A DNA stretch of 17,030 nt from an uncultured Christensenella sp. (lineage in GTDB: Bacteria > Bacillota > Clostridia > Christensenellales > Borkfalkiaceae), in contig CAJTUI010000020.1 in the NCBI GenBank assembly GCA_910579705.1, positions 1-17,030 on the forward strand, read 5' to 3'. A program made the position numbers and the translations under genes. Below are positions 8,505-16,324 of this stretch, piece after piece; positions within the stretch are counted from its first letter, which is position 1; each line of letters starts with the position of its first letter. The notes beneath the pieces are model-generated. The model did not search any database, was not told the DNA's origin, and saw only the letters and a program-made list of their open reading frames with translations.

Positions 8505-9476
8505 TTATTTCTCCCTGAACGCACGGCGCTGTATCAGCGTTATGGTGCCTATAACGATAGTCATAATCAGCGCAACCGCCGAAGAGTAACCGACCCAACG
8601 ATAGGAATAACCCTGAGTGTACATATAGTAACTTAAAGTTACCGTATGGTCCTGATACCCCGTCATAAGCATAGGCTGGGTCATAATCCTGCACGCGCCA
8701 ATAAACACTGTGATTATTATGTATACGAAAGTAGACCTTAATCCCGGCCAGGTGACAGTCCTGAATTTCTGCCACGCGTTCGCGCCGTCGAGAGCGGCCG
8801 CCTCGTACAGGTCGTTGCGGATATTCGCCAGACCCGAAGTGAATATGAGCATCTGGAACCCGCAGCCCTGCCACGCGCTTAAAATTATTATGCACAGCAT
8901 CGCGGTTTTCGGGTCGCGCAGCCAGTCGTGCGGCTCCGCGCCGAAAAGACCGAGAAACGAATTTAAAAGTCCCGTTTCGGAAGGCGAAAGAATTTGCAGC
9001 CACAAAAACGAAGTTACGCTGAGCGATATTACGACGGGAGCAAAAAAGCAAACCTTGAATATCTTAACGCCGCGCACCTTCCGGTTTGTAAACAGCGCAA
9101 GCCCCAGCGCCATACCTATTTGCAAGGGCACGACGCCGACAACGAAAATAAGGGTGTTGATTATCGCGTGATATAAAGTCCCCTTCTCGCCTATTTCCTT
9201 AAACACGCTCGCGAAGTTGTCGAAACCGATAAAATTTATGTCGTTCGGCGTCAACAGATAGTAATCTGTAAACGCGTATCCCAGCGAATATAGAATAGGC
9301 AACAATATAAACAGAAACGCCAGCAGCACCGCAGGCAAAAGCATTAAATATGCCGTTGCCGCCGAGCGGAGCCGATATTTCTGTATTTTCTTTTTCGACC
9401 TGACTATATCCCATACCGCAAGCCCGATAAAGCCCGCGGCGAACACAGCCAGAATTATGAGCGTAGAGCCTGTCAT
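8505..9476 (-). CDS. Sugar ABC transporter permease, MalF type
   Basis: 323 residues. An N-terminal helix (LIILAVFAAGFIGLAVW) and a charged loop SKKKIQKYR precede the usual helices (MLLPAVLLAFLFILLPILYSLGYAF onwards), giving about seven membrane segments. The EAA loop reads LYEAAALDGANAWQKFRTVTWPGL, the CUT1 permease signature. The C-terminus ends in RRAFREK. It is the partner of the MalG-type permease and the upstream binding protein in importing mono- or oligosaccharides, here probably fructose or fructo-oligosaccharides by context. The start at 9476 is preceded by a G-rich Shine-Dalgarno (AAGGGGGGG), 22 bases after the binding-protein gene. Confidence 0.95.
   Translation of the reverse strand: MTGSTLIILAVFAAGFIGLAVWDIVRSKKKIQKYRLRSAATAYLMLLPAVLLAFLFILLPILYSLGYAFTDYYLLTPNDINFIGFDNFASVFKEIGEKGTLYHAIINTLIFVVGVVPLQIGMALGLALFTNRKVRGVKIFKVCFFAPVVISLSVTSFLWLQILSPSETGLLNSFLGLFGAEPHDWLRDPKTAMLCIIILSAWQGCGFQMLIFTSGLANIRNDLYEAAALDGANAWQKFRTVTWPGLRSTFVYIIITVFIGACRIMTQPMLMTGYQDHTVTLSYYMYTQGYSYRWVGYSSAVALIMTIVIGTITLIQRRAFREK
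8511..8516 (-). promoter_or_regulatory. Ribosome binding site AGGGAG deciding the start at 8503
   Basis: AGGGAG lies inside the last codons of the MalF-type gene, 7 nt before ATG 8503. It makes 8503 rather than 8524 the start of the MalG-type permease. Confidence 0.7.
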
Positions 9477-9480
9477 CTTT

Positions 9481-9490
9481 GCCCCCCCTT
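9481..9490 (-). promoter_or_regulatory. G-rich ribosome binding site of the MalF-type permease gene
   Basis: The minus strand reads AAGGGGGGGC just before AAAG-ATG. A run of seven G replaces the usual AGGAGG. It still pairs with the anti-Shine-Dalgarno, and the homopolymer is a possible length-variable site. Confidence 0.55.
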
Positions 9491-9498
9491 GAAATTGC

Positions 9499-10806
9499 TT
9501 ATTTGTGCAGCTTGTTCATTTCCGATTGCAACGTATTTGTCTGAGTGTTGAGTATGTCGGTCAGATTGCCGTCTTTAAGGCTGTAAATAATCTGGTTGAA
9601 GCAGGTCGAGAAAGTGGGATACGCAACCGTTGCGGGACGGGCCTTACCCGTAAGCTGCAACTGTTTCAAAAGCACTTCTTCGGGCGAACCTGCCGCATAG
9701 TTTTTGTTGACGGATTTACGCGCGGCAATCATACCCGTAGCGGTGGTTATCGCGTCCGAGCTTTCAGTCGAGGTAAGCCAGAGCAACAACTCCTTCGCCG
9801 CCGTCTTGTCTGCGTGGTTATTATTGGTTATACCGTAACACCAGCTTCCCGTCGCGCTTGCCTTTGCCGTGCCCTGCGGATAGGGTAAAAGTCCCCAGTC
9901 GTCGCGGCTTGCGAAAGTGTCCTTATACTTGTTTTCGATTTCGGGAATCGTCCAGCCCGAGGAAAGAAACATTCCCACTTTGCCGGTATAGAAATCGGTC
10001 GCGCCGATGGAATACGAGGTATAGCCTTCCGCGACGAGATCCTTCAAAAACTGGAAACCGCTCTGCGTTGCGGAAGAATTGAAATAGCCCGTAGCCGTAA
10101 ACCCGTCTGCGGAAGTAAACGAGCCGCCCGCCGCATAAATAAACGGATAAAGAAGATAGGTCGCCGTTTCGTCCTTAGTCGCGTCAAGCCGCATATCAAC
10201 CGCGGTAGTTCCGTGGTTTTTAAGCCTTGCGCAAACGTCTTTGAACTGCTCGAAAGTCCAGGGATTCTCCACCGTATAAGAGGACACGTCTATGTTCGCA
10301 GCCCTGAATATCTTTTTGTTGTAATAGAAACCCGCGCTGGACTCCTGTATGGGAAGTCCGTAAAGCTTGCCGCCATACTCGTTAAGCGATAAGAAATCGT
10401 CCTGCACGTCCTCGGGCACAAGCGAAGAAATATCGTAAAGCAATTTGGAATTTGCATACGACGCGCAGTTCGGTGCGTCGAACGTGATAATATCGGGCAA
10501 TGTTCCCTCGATTTGCTTATTCAAAAGCTCGGTTTCGTAACCTGCCGCGCCCGTCGTACGCGCCTGATAGGAGGCGGACGCCTTGATTTTTTTGTCCTTA
10601 TAGGCGGTATTGAACGCGTCTATCCTCTTCTTATACGCCTGACCTTCGGTAGATTTCTCGTCCACGTGAAACATAATCTTGACGATGGTGTTGCCCGAAC
10701 TGTCAACCTCTCCCCCGTCGCCGCCGCCTCCTCCGCACGCGGCGAAGCCGCAAGCCATAACCGCGGATACGGCAAGCACTGAAAGCGTTTTGAATATTTT
10801 TTTCAT
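9499..10806 (-). CDS. Sugar ABC transporter substrate-binding lipoprotein (extracellular family 1)
   Basis: 435 residues from the ATG at 10806. AAGGAG is 7 nt upstream of it, whereas the earlier ATG at 10824 overlaps that site. The signal MKKIFKTLSVLAVSAVMACGFAAC ends in a lipobox with C24, followed by a flexible GGGGGDGGE linker. The body has the CUT1 binding-protein pattern: KIMFHVDE and TEGQAYKKRIDAFNTAYKD near the start, DIITFDAPN, KLYGLPIQESSAGFYYNKKIF, PWTFEQFKDVCARLKN, YTGKVGMFLSSGWTIPEI, and AAKELLLWLTS. It captures the sugar outside the membrane and delivers it to the two permeases encoded next. Ligand identity (fructose, fructo-oligosaccharide or similar) rests only on the GH32 and fructokinase neighbours. 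It is the first gene after the lacI-side gap. Confidence 0.95.
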   Translation of the reverse strand: MKKIFKTLSVLAVSAVMACGFAACGGGGGDGGEVDSSGNTIVKIMFHVDEKSTEGQAYKKRIDAFNTAYKDKKIKASASYQARTTGAAGYETELLNKQIEGTLPDIITFDAPNCASYANSKLLYDISSLVPEDVQDDFLSLNEYGGKLYGLPIQESSAGFYYNKKIFRAANIDVSSYTVENPWTFEQFKDVCARLKNHGTTAVDMRLDATKDETATYLLYPFIYAAGGSFTSADGFTATGYFNSSATQSGFQFLKDLVAEGYTSYSIGATDFYTGKVGMFLSSGWTIPEIENKYKDTFASRDDWGLLPYPQGTAKASATGSWCYGITNNNHADKTAAKELLLWLTSTESSDAITTATGMIAARKSVNKNYAAGSPEEVLLKQLQLTGKARPATVAYPTFSTCFNQIIYSLKDGNLTDILNTQTNTLQSEMNKLHK

Positions 10807-10813
10807 TTTTATA

Positions 10814-10819
10814 CTCCTT
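10814..10819 (-). promoter_or_regulatory. Ribosome binding site AAGGAG deciding the start at 10806
   Basis: The minus strand reads ATGATAAGGAGTATAAAAATG. The AAGGAG is ideally spaced (7 nt) for ATG 10806, and it overlaps the codons after the upstream ATG 10824, which is therefore unlikely to be used. Confidence 0.75.
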
Positions 10820-10856
10820 ATCACGGCAGTCGCCGTTATTTACTAATAGATTTTTT

Positions 10857-10878
10857 TGTATAGAGGTTCCTCTATACA
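10857..10878. promoter_or_regulatory. Perfect inverted repeat, candidate LacI-family operator
   Basis: Arms TGTATAGAGG and CCTCTATACA are exact reverse complements with a 2-base centre (TT on the plus strand). The repeat lies between the regulator gene and the sugar-binding protein gene, about 50 bases before the latter's start. LacI-family proteins bind such palindromes, and their operators often lie near their own genes, so an operator is plausible. The centre GGTTCC is not the CG-centred form common in the family. An RNA stem-loop is the alternative. It is followed on the minus strand by seven A rather than T, so it is not a terminator for this operon. I saw no convincing -35/-10 pair beside it. 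Confidence 0.5.
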
Positions 10879-10880
10879 GG

Positions 10881-10897
10881 GGGCATTGAAAATGCCC
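10881..10897. other. Stem-loop after the regulator gene
   Basis: GGGCATT and AATGCCC form a perfect 7-bp stem around a 3-base loop, a few bases after the stop of the LacI-type gene and 2 bases from the larger inverted repeat. No U-tract follows on the minus strand, so a classic intrinsic terminator is not supported. It may act as an RNA processing or stability element between regulator and transporter messages. Confidence 0.45.
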
Positions 10898-10902
10898 GAA
10901 AT

Positions 10903-11871
10903 TTATTTTGTGGTCGCGCCCTTGACGAACGTTGTTTTAAGCTCCGTCCTCACTTCCACGTTTTCGCCCTTGATTTTTTTAATGAGAATTCTCACCACTT
11001 CCCGCGCCATTTCTTCCACGGGCTGCTCTACGCAGGTCATTCCCCTGTCGTTCCATTGGCTGAACGCGCCGTCGTAAGAAACTATCTGTACGTCCTCGGG
11101 AATACGTTTACCCCTTCTCAAAAGCTCGCCGTACAGCGACTGCGCCAGCGAATAGCCCGAGGCGAAGGCCCCGTCGATATCGGGATATTTGTCCAGAAAA
11201 TCCCGCGCAACGTTCTGCTCCTCGCCGTGCAGTATGATTTCGTTTACCGCTTTTACGGGCAGGTTGTGCTTATCCATAGTGTCGCGATAAGCGCGCTCTC
11301 TTTCCATAACCTCCGAAAACACGACGGGTTTAGAACCGATATAACCGATATTTTTACAGCCCTTTTCCAGAAGATATTCAACCGCCCTGCACGTTGCGGA
11401 ATAGTTGTCGGAAGTAACAAAGGGCATATCGTCGCCGAAATGTCTGTCGATGGATACTATCGGGCAGTCTTTCAGCTCCTCCTCGCCGTGCGAAAAGTGA
11501 GTAACAAAGACGGCCCCGTCCACTTCCCTGCGATGTATTCTGTCGATTATGTCGGTCTCTTTCTGCACCCTCTGTTGCGAGGATACGAGTATGGTCGAAT
11601 ATCCGAATTTGTCCGCCTCGTCCTCGACGTAATACGCGAATTTAGCAAAAAACGGGTGATTTATGACGGGAACGAGCAGCGCGATTATACGCGTTTCGTT
11701 TTTGCGCAGTTTTGCCGCCATTTTGTTTGGTGAAAACTGCAAAGTCGTCATCGCGCTTTTTACTTTTTCGCGCGTGGCAGGTTTAACCGACTTCTCTTCG
11801 TTTATTACCCTTGAAACGGTTCCTATGCCGACGCCGGCGAACTCCGCCACGTCTTTAATTGTCGCCGCCAT
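10903..11871 (-). CDS. LacI-family transcriptional regulator
   Basis: 322 residues. The N-terminal helix-turn-helix and hinge are classic for the family (TIKDVAEFAGVGIGTVSRVI, then KPATREKV and FSPNKMAAKLRK). The periplasmic-binding-protein-like effector domain runs from about 60 to the end (IIALLVPVINHPFFAKF, DGAVFVTHF, VTSDNYSATCRAVEYLLEKG, NIGYIG, DGAFASGYSLAQ, VQIVSYDG, CVEQPVEEMA). It would repress or activate the locus in response to a sugar, probably fructose or a fructan breakdown product. The gene overlaps the end of the large GH32 gene by 17 bases, with only a weak purine-rich ribosome site (GGAAGAAG). Its translation is therefore probably coupled to that enzyme. It sits in the middle of the operon rather than at its edge. 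Confidence 0.95.
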   Translation of the reverse strand: MAATIKDVAEFAGVGIGTVSRVINEEKSVKPATREKVKSAMTTLQFSPNKMAAKLRKNETRIIALLVPVINHPFFAKFAYYVEDEADKFGYSTILVSSQQRVQKETDIIDRIHRREVDGAVFVTHFSHGEEELKDCPIVSIDRHFGDDMPFVTSDNYSATCRAVEYLLEKGCKNIGYIGSKPVVFSEVMERERAYRDTMDKHNLPVKAVNEIILHGEEQNVARDFLDKYPDIDGAFASGYSLAQSLYGELLRRGKRIPEDVQIVSYDGAFSQWNDRGMTCVEQPVEEMAREVVRILIKKIKGENVEVRTELKTTFVKGATTK

Positions 11872-14800
11872 TTTTCTTCTTCCTTAAAATTATTATCGTT
11901 GCCGCTGCCGCCGCCAGGCCGAGCGCAAGCACGCCGCCCGTTACCGACAGAGCAATTATCAAAACCGTATTATCCGCCGGATTTTCCGTAGCGATATTCT
12001 CCTGCGGCTTTACCGTCACCAGAACTGTCAACCCGTCGTTAATCGTCACCGTGTTTTCGCCGACCGATAACCTGTCGGCGTCTATCGTAACCACGCCGCT
12101 TTTGACGGTATATCCGTCCGTAAGCGCCGTTCCGTTGACGGCGAGCGCGTCCGCCTTGTTTTTACCTATATAGATTACCGCGTTGCAACCGTATTCTATC
12201 GTAAGGTCGCCGACCTCGGTTGCGGGGATTTCGCCCACGTTCACCGAGAACCCGAACGAAGATATTGTGCCGACGGCGGTAAATTCGTAGAGCCCCGCCG
12301 TTTTAAGCGTTTCGAAATATTCGCGCGAAATTTCCAGTTTTCTGCCGTCCGCAGTGTAGAACGCGGGATTGATTTTCACGTTGCCCTGCGTGCGGTTATA
12401 GAGGGCCGTTATGGCCTGCTCCGCCTCTCCGCCGATTGTCAAAGCCCCGCCCGCATATTCGTATCTGTCCGCAAGGAGAGCAACCGATTTGAACGTTACG
12501 CGCGCCGCGCACACGTTCAGGCCGAAAAGCCCTTCGGTCGGTTCGTGTTCGTTCAGCTCCGCATAAATTACCTCGCGACCGTTTATGTATACGGTTATGC
12601 GCCTGCCCTCCGCCCTGACTTTGAGGATTATATCGGCCGTGTTCACGCTTGCCGCGTCCGCGCGGGCTATCTCGCCGCGCGGCGACCACAGCTTGACAAT
12701 CTTGCCGTTGTCGTCGTAATTGGCAATTAGATAGTCGCTCATATCGGCAGTCGCGCGGAACACAATCGCCGCCGCCGCGCCCGAAAGACTGAAATTGGCC
12801 GAATATATGAAATTCTCGCCGCTGCGTTCAGAAAGAATAAAGCCGTCGCCCGAAGTCTGAACGCCGAGAAGTCCTGCCTCCGCCGCAAACCATTTACCCG
12901 AAACTATGCTTTGGGAAGTAAAACCTATATCGCTGTCGACCGTGCCCGAGTGTACGGTAACGTTAATCGTCTTGACGGCGTTTCCGCAAGAAACCTTGAC
13001 AATAGCCGTGCCCGCAGAAAGCGCCGAAATCTTTGCGCCCGATTCCGTCTTTTCCACGGAAACTACGCCCGCGCCGCTTTCCACCGTCCACTCGGTTTCA
13101 CCGCCCGAAGTCGAATATACTATTATCTCGCGTTCGGGCATAAGCGTTCTGTCCAGCTCCACGTTCTGCTCTTCTACGTACAGAACGGTTTCGTCCGCGC
13201 CGACCTCTTTATCACGCCATACGGAAGAGATTGCGTTGACCGTTATGCTGGCCGTAACTTCGCTTTCGGCGATAAACTGCGCGCCGGTCGCGTAGGGCGA
13301 GGAGAAAGTAAGTACGTAAAAAGGAATTGTGAATCCGCCGCAGTACACCTCCACTCCGCCGTTATCGGAAAGGATATAGAATGAAAGCCGCGTTCCGTCA
13401 ACCGCGCCCGACGTGTGTCGGCTGCGATAGTTGCCGAGATTTAACCCCGCGTCGCCCGTATGTTCGCGGCTCACGTAATAGCCGTCTTTCGCGTTCCAGC
13501 CCACTTCCGTGTACTCGTCGCCTTTCATATTTATTCTGAAATACACGGGCCTTTCTTCGGGATTGGTTATATCCGCTTCCAGTTCGAAACAGTGAGTGTT
13601 AACGCCCGCAAGAACGTTCCCGCTCTGCGCGTTTATTTTCCGGTCAACCCCCGAATAAACGGAAGTTTTTTCAAAGCTTTCCGAGCCCTTCACAATAGGC
13701 GTCTGTGTCAGCAGATAGCCCGCGCCCGACTTCTTCAAGCCGTACTCGACGGGAATAGTCATACCGCTGCCGTTCCAGCCCTTTCTGACCGCGCCGAGCG
13801 CGCCGGCATTTATCGAGGCAGGCGCATCGGGCACGCCGCTGAACCAGCTCACCGCAATGGTTTTGCCCGCGTTGTCGCCTTCGTCGATATAGAACGACTG
13901 AGTGGCGTAGGAGTCGGGCCCGTAGTCCATAGTCTGAAACGGAATTTCGTCCATTTGCATATCAGAGAAAGAATTGCCCTGTAAATCCGAATAGGTTATC
14001 AGGCCGTTTGCACTGTCGTAGCCGATTTTACCGACAAGATACTGTCTGCCCGTAAATGTCATTACGTCGTAAGTTCTTCCGTCGTCTGCGGTAAGCTCTA
14101 TAAGGTCGGGGCATTCGGGTCTGTATGCCTTAAACTCGCCCGCATACGTCCAGTCGTATAAATTGCCCGACTTAAAGAACCAGACCTGATTGGTTTCCTG
14201 TCCCGTTACCGCCATACCCCACAGCGTAACCTTTTCGCCCTCTTTCAGAACGGGGAAGACCTTGGGGTCGCGGCAGGACACTTTGCGGTCGGAAATGCCC
14301 GTTACGGACTGGGGAATTGTCTTGCGCTTGGTCCAGGTAAGCCCGCCGTCGTCGCTGGACATAATTACCTGGTCCTGCCTTGCGCCGTCGCGCGTGTAAA
14401 AGCCCAGAAGGCCCGTTCCGCCGCCGCTGGGGAACCAGTTCATATTATCGATTGTTTCGCTTACGCCCGCGCGGTAGACCATAGCCGAGCCCGACCACAT
14501 ATAGCCGTTGCCGCCGCCCCAGCCGTCCGATTCCGTATCGGGGAAAAGCGCTATCGGCAGATGCTCCCAATGCGCCAAATCCTTACTTCTTGCGTGGCCC
14601 CAGTACATATCGCCCCAGCCTTCGGCGCCGCTGTCGTGCGTGTACGGATAGGTCTGGTAATATAAATGGTAATAGCCGTTGTAATAGACAAGACCGTTGG
14701 GGTCGTTATTCCAATGCGCAAACTGTGAAAAATGATATTGCTGGCGGTAAAGCTCCGTGTAGTAGGAATAGTCGCTTACGCCCGTATATATATCGGTAAA

Positions 14801-15406
14801 AGTCACGCTGGCGCTGTAACAGTTAAAACCCGTCTGTCCGCCGTTGTAAGTCAGTCCCTCGCGCAACGCGTTGAGGTCGGTTTTCAGGTCGTCGCCCCTG
14901 TCGTCGAACGCGAAACGGCGGATATTGTCCGCGTAAAACTCGGCGTAGACCTTGTCGTCCTCGGGGGTTATTATAACTTTAAGCTGTATCCAGCGCGCGT
15001 TGGCCACTTTCGGATTGACCAGCGATTTTTCGCCGTCCGTCATTTTGTCGTTGCCTATGAACCAATCCTCTTTTATAACGTCAACGCCTTCGGGGGAGAA
15101 ATACATAAGCTTAACGCGGTTGGCCGCCCTGTCCACGTTGAACACCCATTTGGAATTTTCGTCCGCGCCGAACACTATGCCCGCCGCGGCGCCGCTTTTG
15201 AAGTTTGCGGTTGCGGTAAACACAAATTTTTCGTCCGCGCCGTATTCGTTTTCGGTCAAGAGAAAGTTATCTCCTTCGCCCTCTAAGTCAACGCCTTCCG
15301 CATATGCGGTCAGAGCGGGCAGCACGAAAGCAAGCGCGCAGCAAACCGCCGCGACAATTGCAAGAACGCCTGTCAAAAGTATATTTTTATAACGCTTAAC
15401 TATCAT
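11855..15406 (-). CDS. Large surface GH32 fructanase with two CBM66-like modules, Ig-like domain and C-terminal membrane anchor
   Basis: 1183 residues. The N-terminal signal peptide ends near ALTAYAEG (about residue 37). A CBM66-like module follows (about 40-215; FTATANFKSGAAAGIVFGAD, then TGFNCYSASVTFTDIY). The GH32 catalytic region covers about 222-560 with all three acidic residues: D235 in WNNDPNG, D380 in CRDP, E431 in RPECPDL. A GH32 beta-sandwich follows (about 575-735). After it come a Big_2-like Ig domain (about 755-825), a second CBM66-like module (about 840-985; FIYSANFSLSGAAAAIVFRA, GLFGLNVCAARVTFKSV) and further beta-rich segments. The C-terminus carries one membrane helix (about 1146-1173, IIALSVTGGVLALGLAAAAA) and RKKKNGGDN, with no LPXTG. 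This resembles exo-levanases and beta-fructosidases of the SacC type, where CBM66 binds fructan ends; levan or inulin is the likely substrate. It overlaps the fructokinase stop by 4 bases (ATGA). Confidence 0.95.
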   Translation of the reverse strand: MIVKRYKNILLTGVLAIVAAVCCALAFVLPALTAYAEGVDLEGEGDNFLLTENEYGADEKFVFTATANFKSGAAAGIVFGADENSKWVFNVDRAANRVKLMYFSPEGVDVIKEDWFIGNDKMTDGEKSLVNPKVANARWIQLKVIITPEDDKVYAEFYADNIRRFAFDDRGDDLKTDLNALREGLTYNGGQTGFNCYSASVTFTDIYTGVSDYSYYTELYRQQYHFSQFAHWNNDPNGLVYYNGYYHLYYQTYPYTHDSGAEGWGDMYWGHARSKDLAHWEHLPIALFPDTESDGWGGGNGYMWSGSAMVYRAGVSETIDNMNWFPSGGGTGLLGFYTRDGARQDQVIMSSDDGGLTWTKRKTIPQSVTGISDRKVSCRDPKVFPVLKEGEKVTLWGMAVTGQETNQVWFFKSGNLYDWTYAGEFKAYRPECPDLIELTADDGRTYDVMTFTGRQYLVGKIGYDSANGLITYSDLQGNSFSDMQMDEIPFQTMDYGPDSYATQSFYIDEGDNAGKTIAVSWFSGVPDAPASINAGALGAVRKGWNGSGMTIPVEYGLKKSGAGYLLTQTPIVKGSESFEKTSVYSGVDRKINAQSGNVLAGVNTHCFELEADITNPEERPVYFRINMKGDEYTEVGWNAKDGYYVSREHTGDAGLNLGNYRSRHTSGAVDGTRLSFYILSDNGGVEVYCGGFTIPFYVLTFSSPYATGAQFIAESEVTASITVNAISSVWRDKEVGADETVLYVEEQNVELDRTLMPEREIIVYSTSGGETEWTVESGAGVVSVEKTESGAKISALSAGTAIVKVSCGNAVKTINVTVHSGTVDSDIGFTSQSIVSGKWFAAEAGLLGVQTSGDGFILSERSGENFIYSANFSLSGAAAAIVFRATADMSDYLIANYDDNGKIVKLWSPRGEIARADAASVNTADIILKVRAEGRRITVYINGREVIYAELNEHEPTEGLFGLNVCAARVTFKSVALLADRYEYAGGALTIGGEAEQAITALYNRTQGNVKINPAFYTADGRKLEISREYFETLKTAGLYEFTAVGTISSFGFSVNVGEIPATEVGDLTIEYGCNAVIYIGKNKADALAVNGTALTDGYTVKSGVVTIDADRLSVGENTVTINDGLTVLVTVKPQENIATENPADNTVLIIALSVTGGVLALGLAAAAATIIILRKKKNGGDN

Positions 15407-16323
15407 TTACGTTCCCCCTCACTAACTCTGTCGTTTACCGTTTGCAAATCGGGCAGACAGTCTATCGCGCCGCGGCCCAGAGTGTTTAACGCTCCGCACA
15501 CGTTCGCAAATGCAAAAATCTTATCAAGGTTTTCGGGCGACCACATCGGACGGGGAAGTTTATCCAGTTTGGAAAGGATTCCACCGTAAAACGCGTCGCC
15601 CGCGCCCGTAGTATCCACAGGTTTGACCTTAATCGTAGGGACGCGGTTGCGCCTGCCGCCGTAACGCCACTCGCTGCCGTCCGCGCCCAGACTTATGCAT
15701 ACGAGTTTGTTTTTGAGCTTTACGTCAATGTATTCTTCGGTAAACACTTCCACCTCGTCTTCCGAAAACTTGACAACGTCCGCATACTCTATTATTTTTT
15801 TATAGTTTGCTAGGGCTGTCTGCCTGTCTTTGAAAATGTCCGTCCTGTAATTGACGTCGAAACTGAGCAGTTTGTTTTCCGCGCGGGCGCGCTTTGCGAT
15901 ATTCTCGGCGTACTCCAAGCCCTCCTTTTCGGAAAGCATTAAAGAACCTATATGTACGATATCGGCGGCCCCGAAGAGGGTCGGGGAAACGTCGGGTAAA
16001 ATATAGTCGGCGGTATTTTTCCTGTAAAAACAGAACGAGCGCTCGCCCCTTTCGTCGAGTTCGACAAAGGCGAGGGTGGTGTTGCGGTTTGCGTTGCGGT
16101 CGATAAACAGGGCGTCGAGGTTTTTTTCTTCGGCGAACTTTAAAAGAAAGTCGCCGATCAAATCGTCCCCCACGCTGCCGACAAAGCCAACGTGCGCGCC
16201 GAATTTTTTCGCCGCGCAGGCCACGTTGAAGGGGGCGCCGCCCGCTTTGCGTTCATAGCACAGCGCGCCGTCTTTTACGTTTCCTATCATATCGGCCAGT
16301 ATTTCACCAATGCAAAGTATCAT
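15403..16323 (-). CDS. PfkB-family fructokinase
   Basis: 306 residues, a normal length for ribokinase/PfkB sugar kinases. The substrate-side signature is GGAPFNVACAAKKFG (residues 28-42). The family signature DTTGAGDAFYGG (from 237) holds the catalytic base D243 and the anion hole. LSFDVNYRTDIF and ISLGADGSEWRYGG are also typical. It transfers phosphate from ATP to the sugar in the cytoplasm. Fructokinase is the best call because GGAPFN-type kinases beside GH32 genes phosphorylate fructose to fructose 6-phosphate; another hexose or 2-keto sugar cannot be excluded. The start at 16323 has GGAG 7 nt upstream and follows the previous gene after one base. Its stop overlaps the next start (ATGA, 15403-15406), showing translational coupling to the surface GH32. 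Confidence 0.92.
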   Translation of the reverse strand: MILCIGEILADMIGNVKDGALCYERKAGGAPFNVACAAKKFGAHVGFVGSVGDDLIGDFLLKFAEEKNLDALFIDRNANRNTTLAFVELDERGERSFCFYRKNTADYILPDVSPTLFGAADIVHIGSLMLSEKEGLEYAENIAKRARAENKLLSFDVNYRTDIFKDRQTALANYKKIIEYADVVKFSEDEVEVFTEEYIDVKLKNKLVCISLGADGSEWRYGGRRNRVPTIKVKPVDTTGAGDAFYGGILSKLDKLPRPMWSPENLDKIFAFANVCGALNTLGRGAIDCLPDLQTVNDRVSEGERK

Positions 16324-16324
16324 A

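Noticed and set aside
8500..9051. Minus-strand 183-codon frame overlapping the MalF-type permease
   Set aside because: Out-of-frame shadow of a well-supported permease gene. Arg-rich and without membrane pattern or ribosome binding site.
10824..10835. Small hairpin CGGC-AGTC-GCCG before the binding-protein gene
   Set aside because: Only a 4-bp stem; not distinguishable from chance.
10857..10897. Intrinsic terminator after the lacI gene
   Set aside because: Two good stems exist, but on the minus strand they are followed by CCTG and by an A-run, not a U-tract.
10807..10902. Sigma-70-type promoter for the transporter genes
   Set aside because: AT-rich words such as TATACA and TATAGA occur, but none has a TTGACA-like partner at 16-18 bases, so I do not annotate a promoter.
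11056..11733. Plus-strand open frame of 225 codons
   Set aside because: Antisense to the LacI-family gene, which has a complete helix-turn-helix and effector domain. No domain is visible in the plus-strand product.
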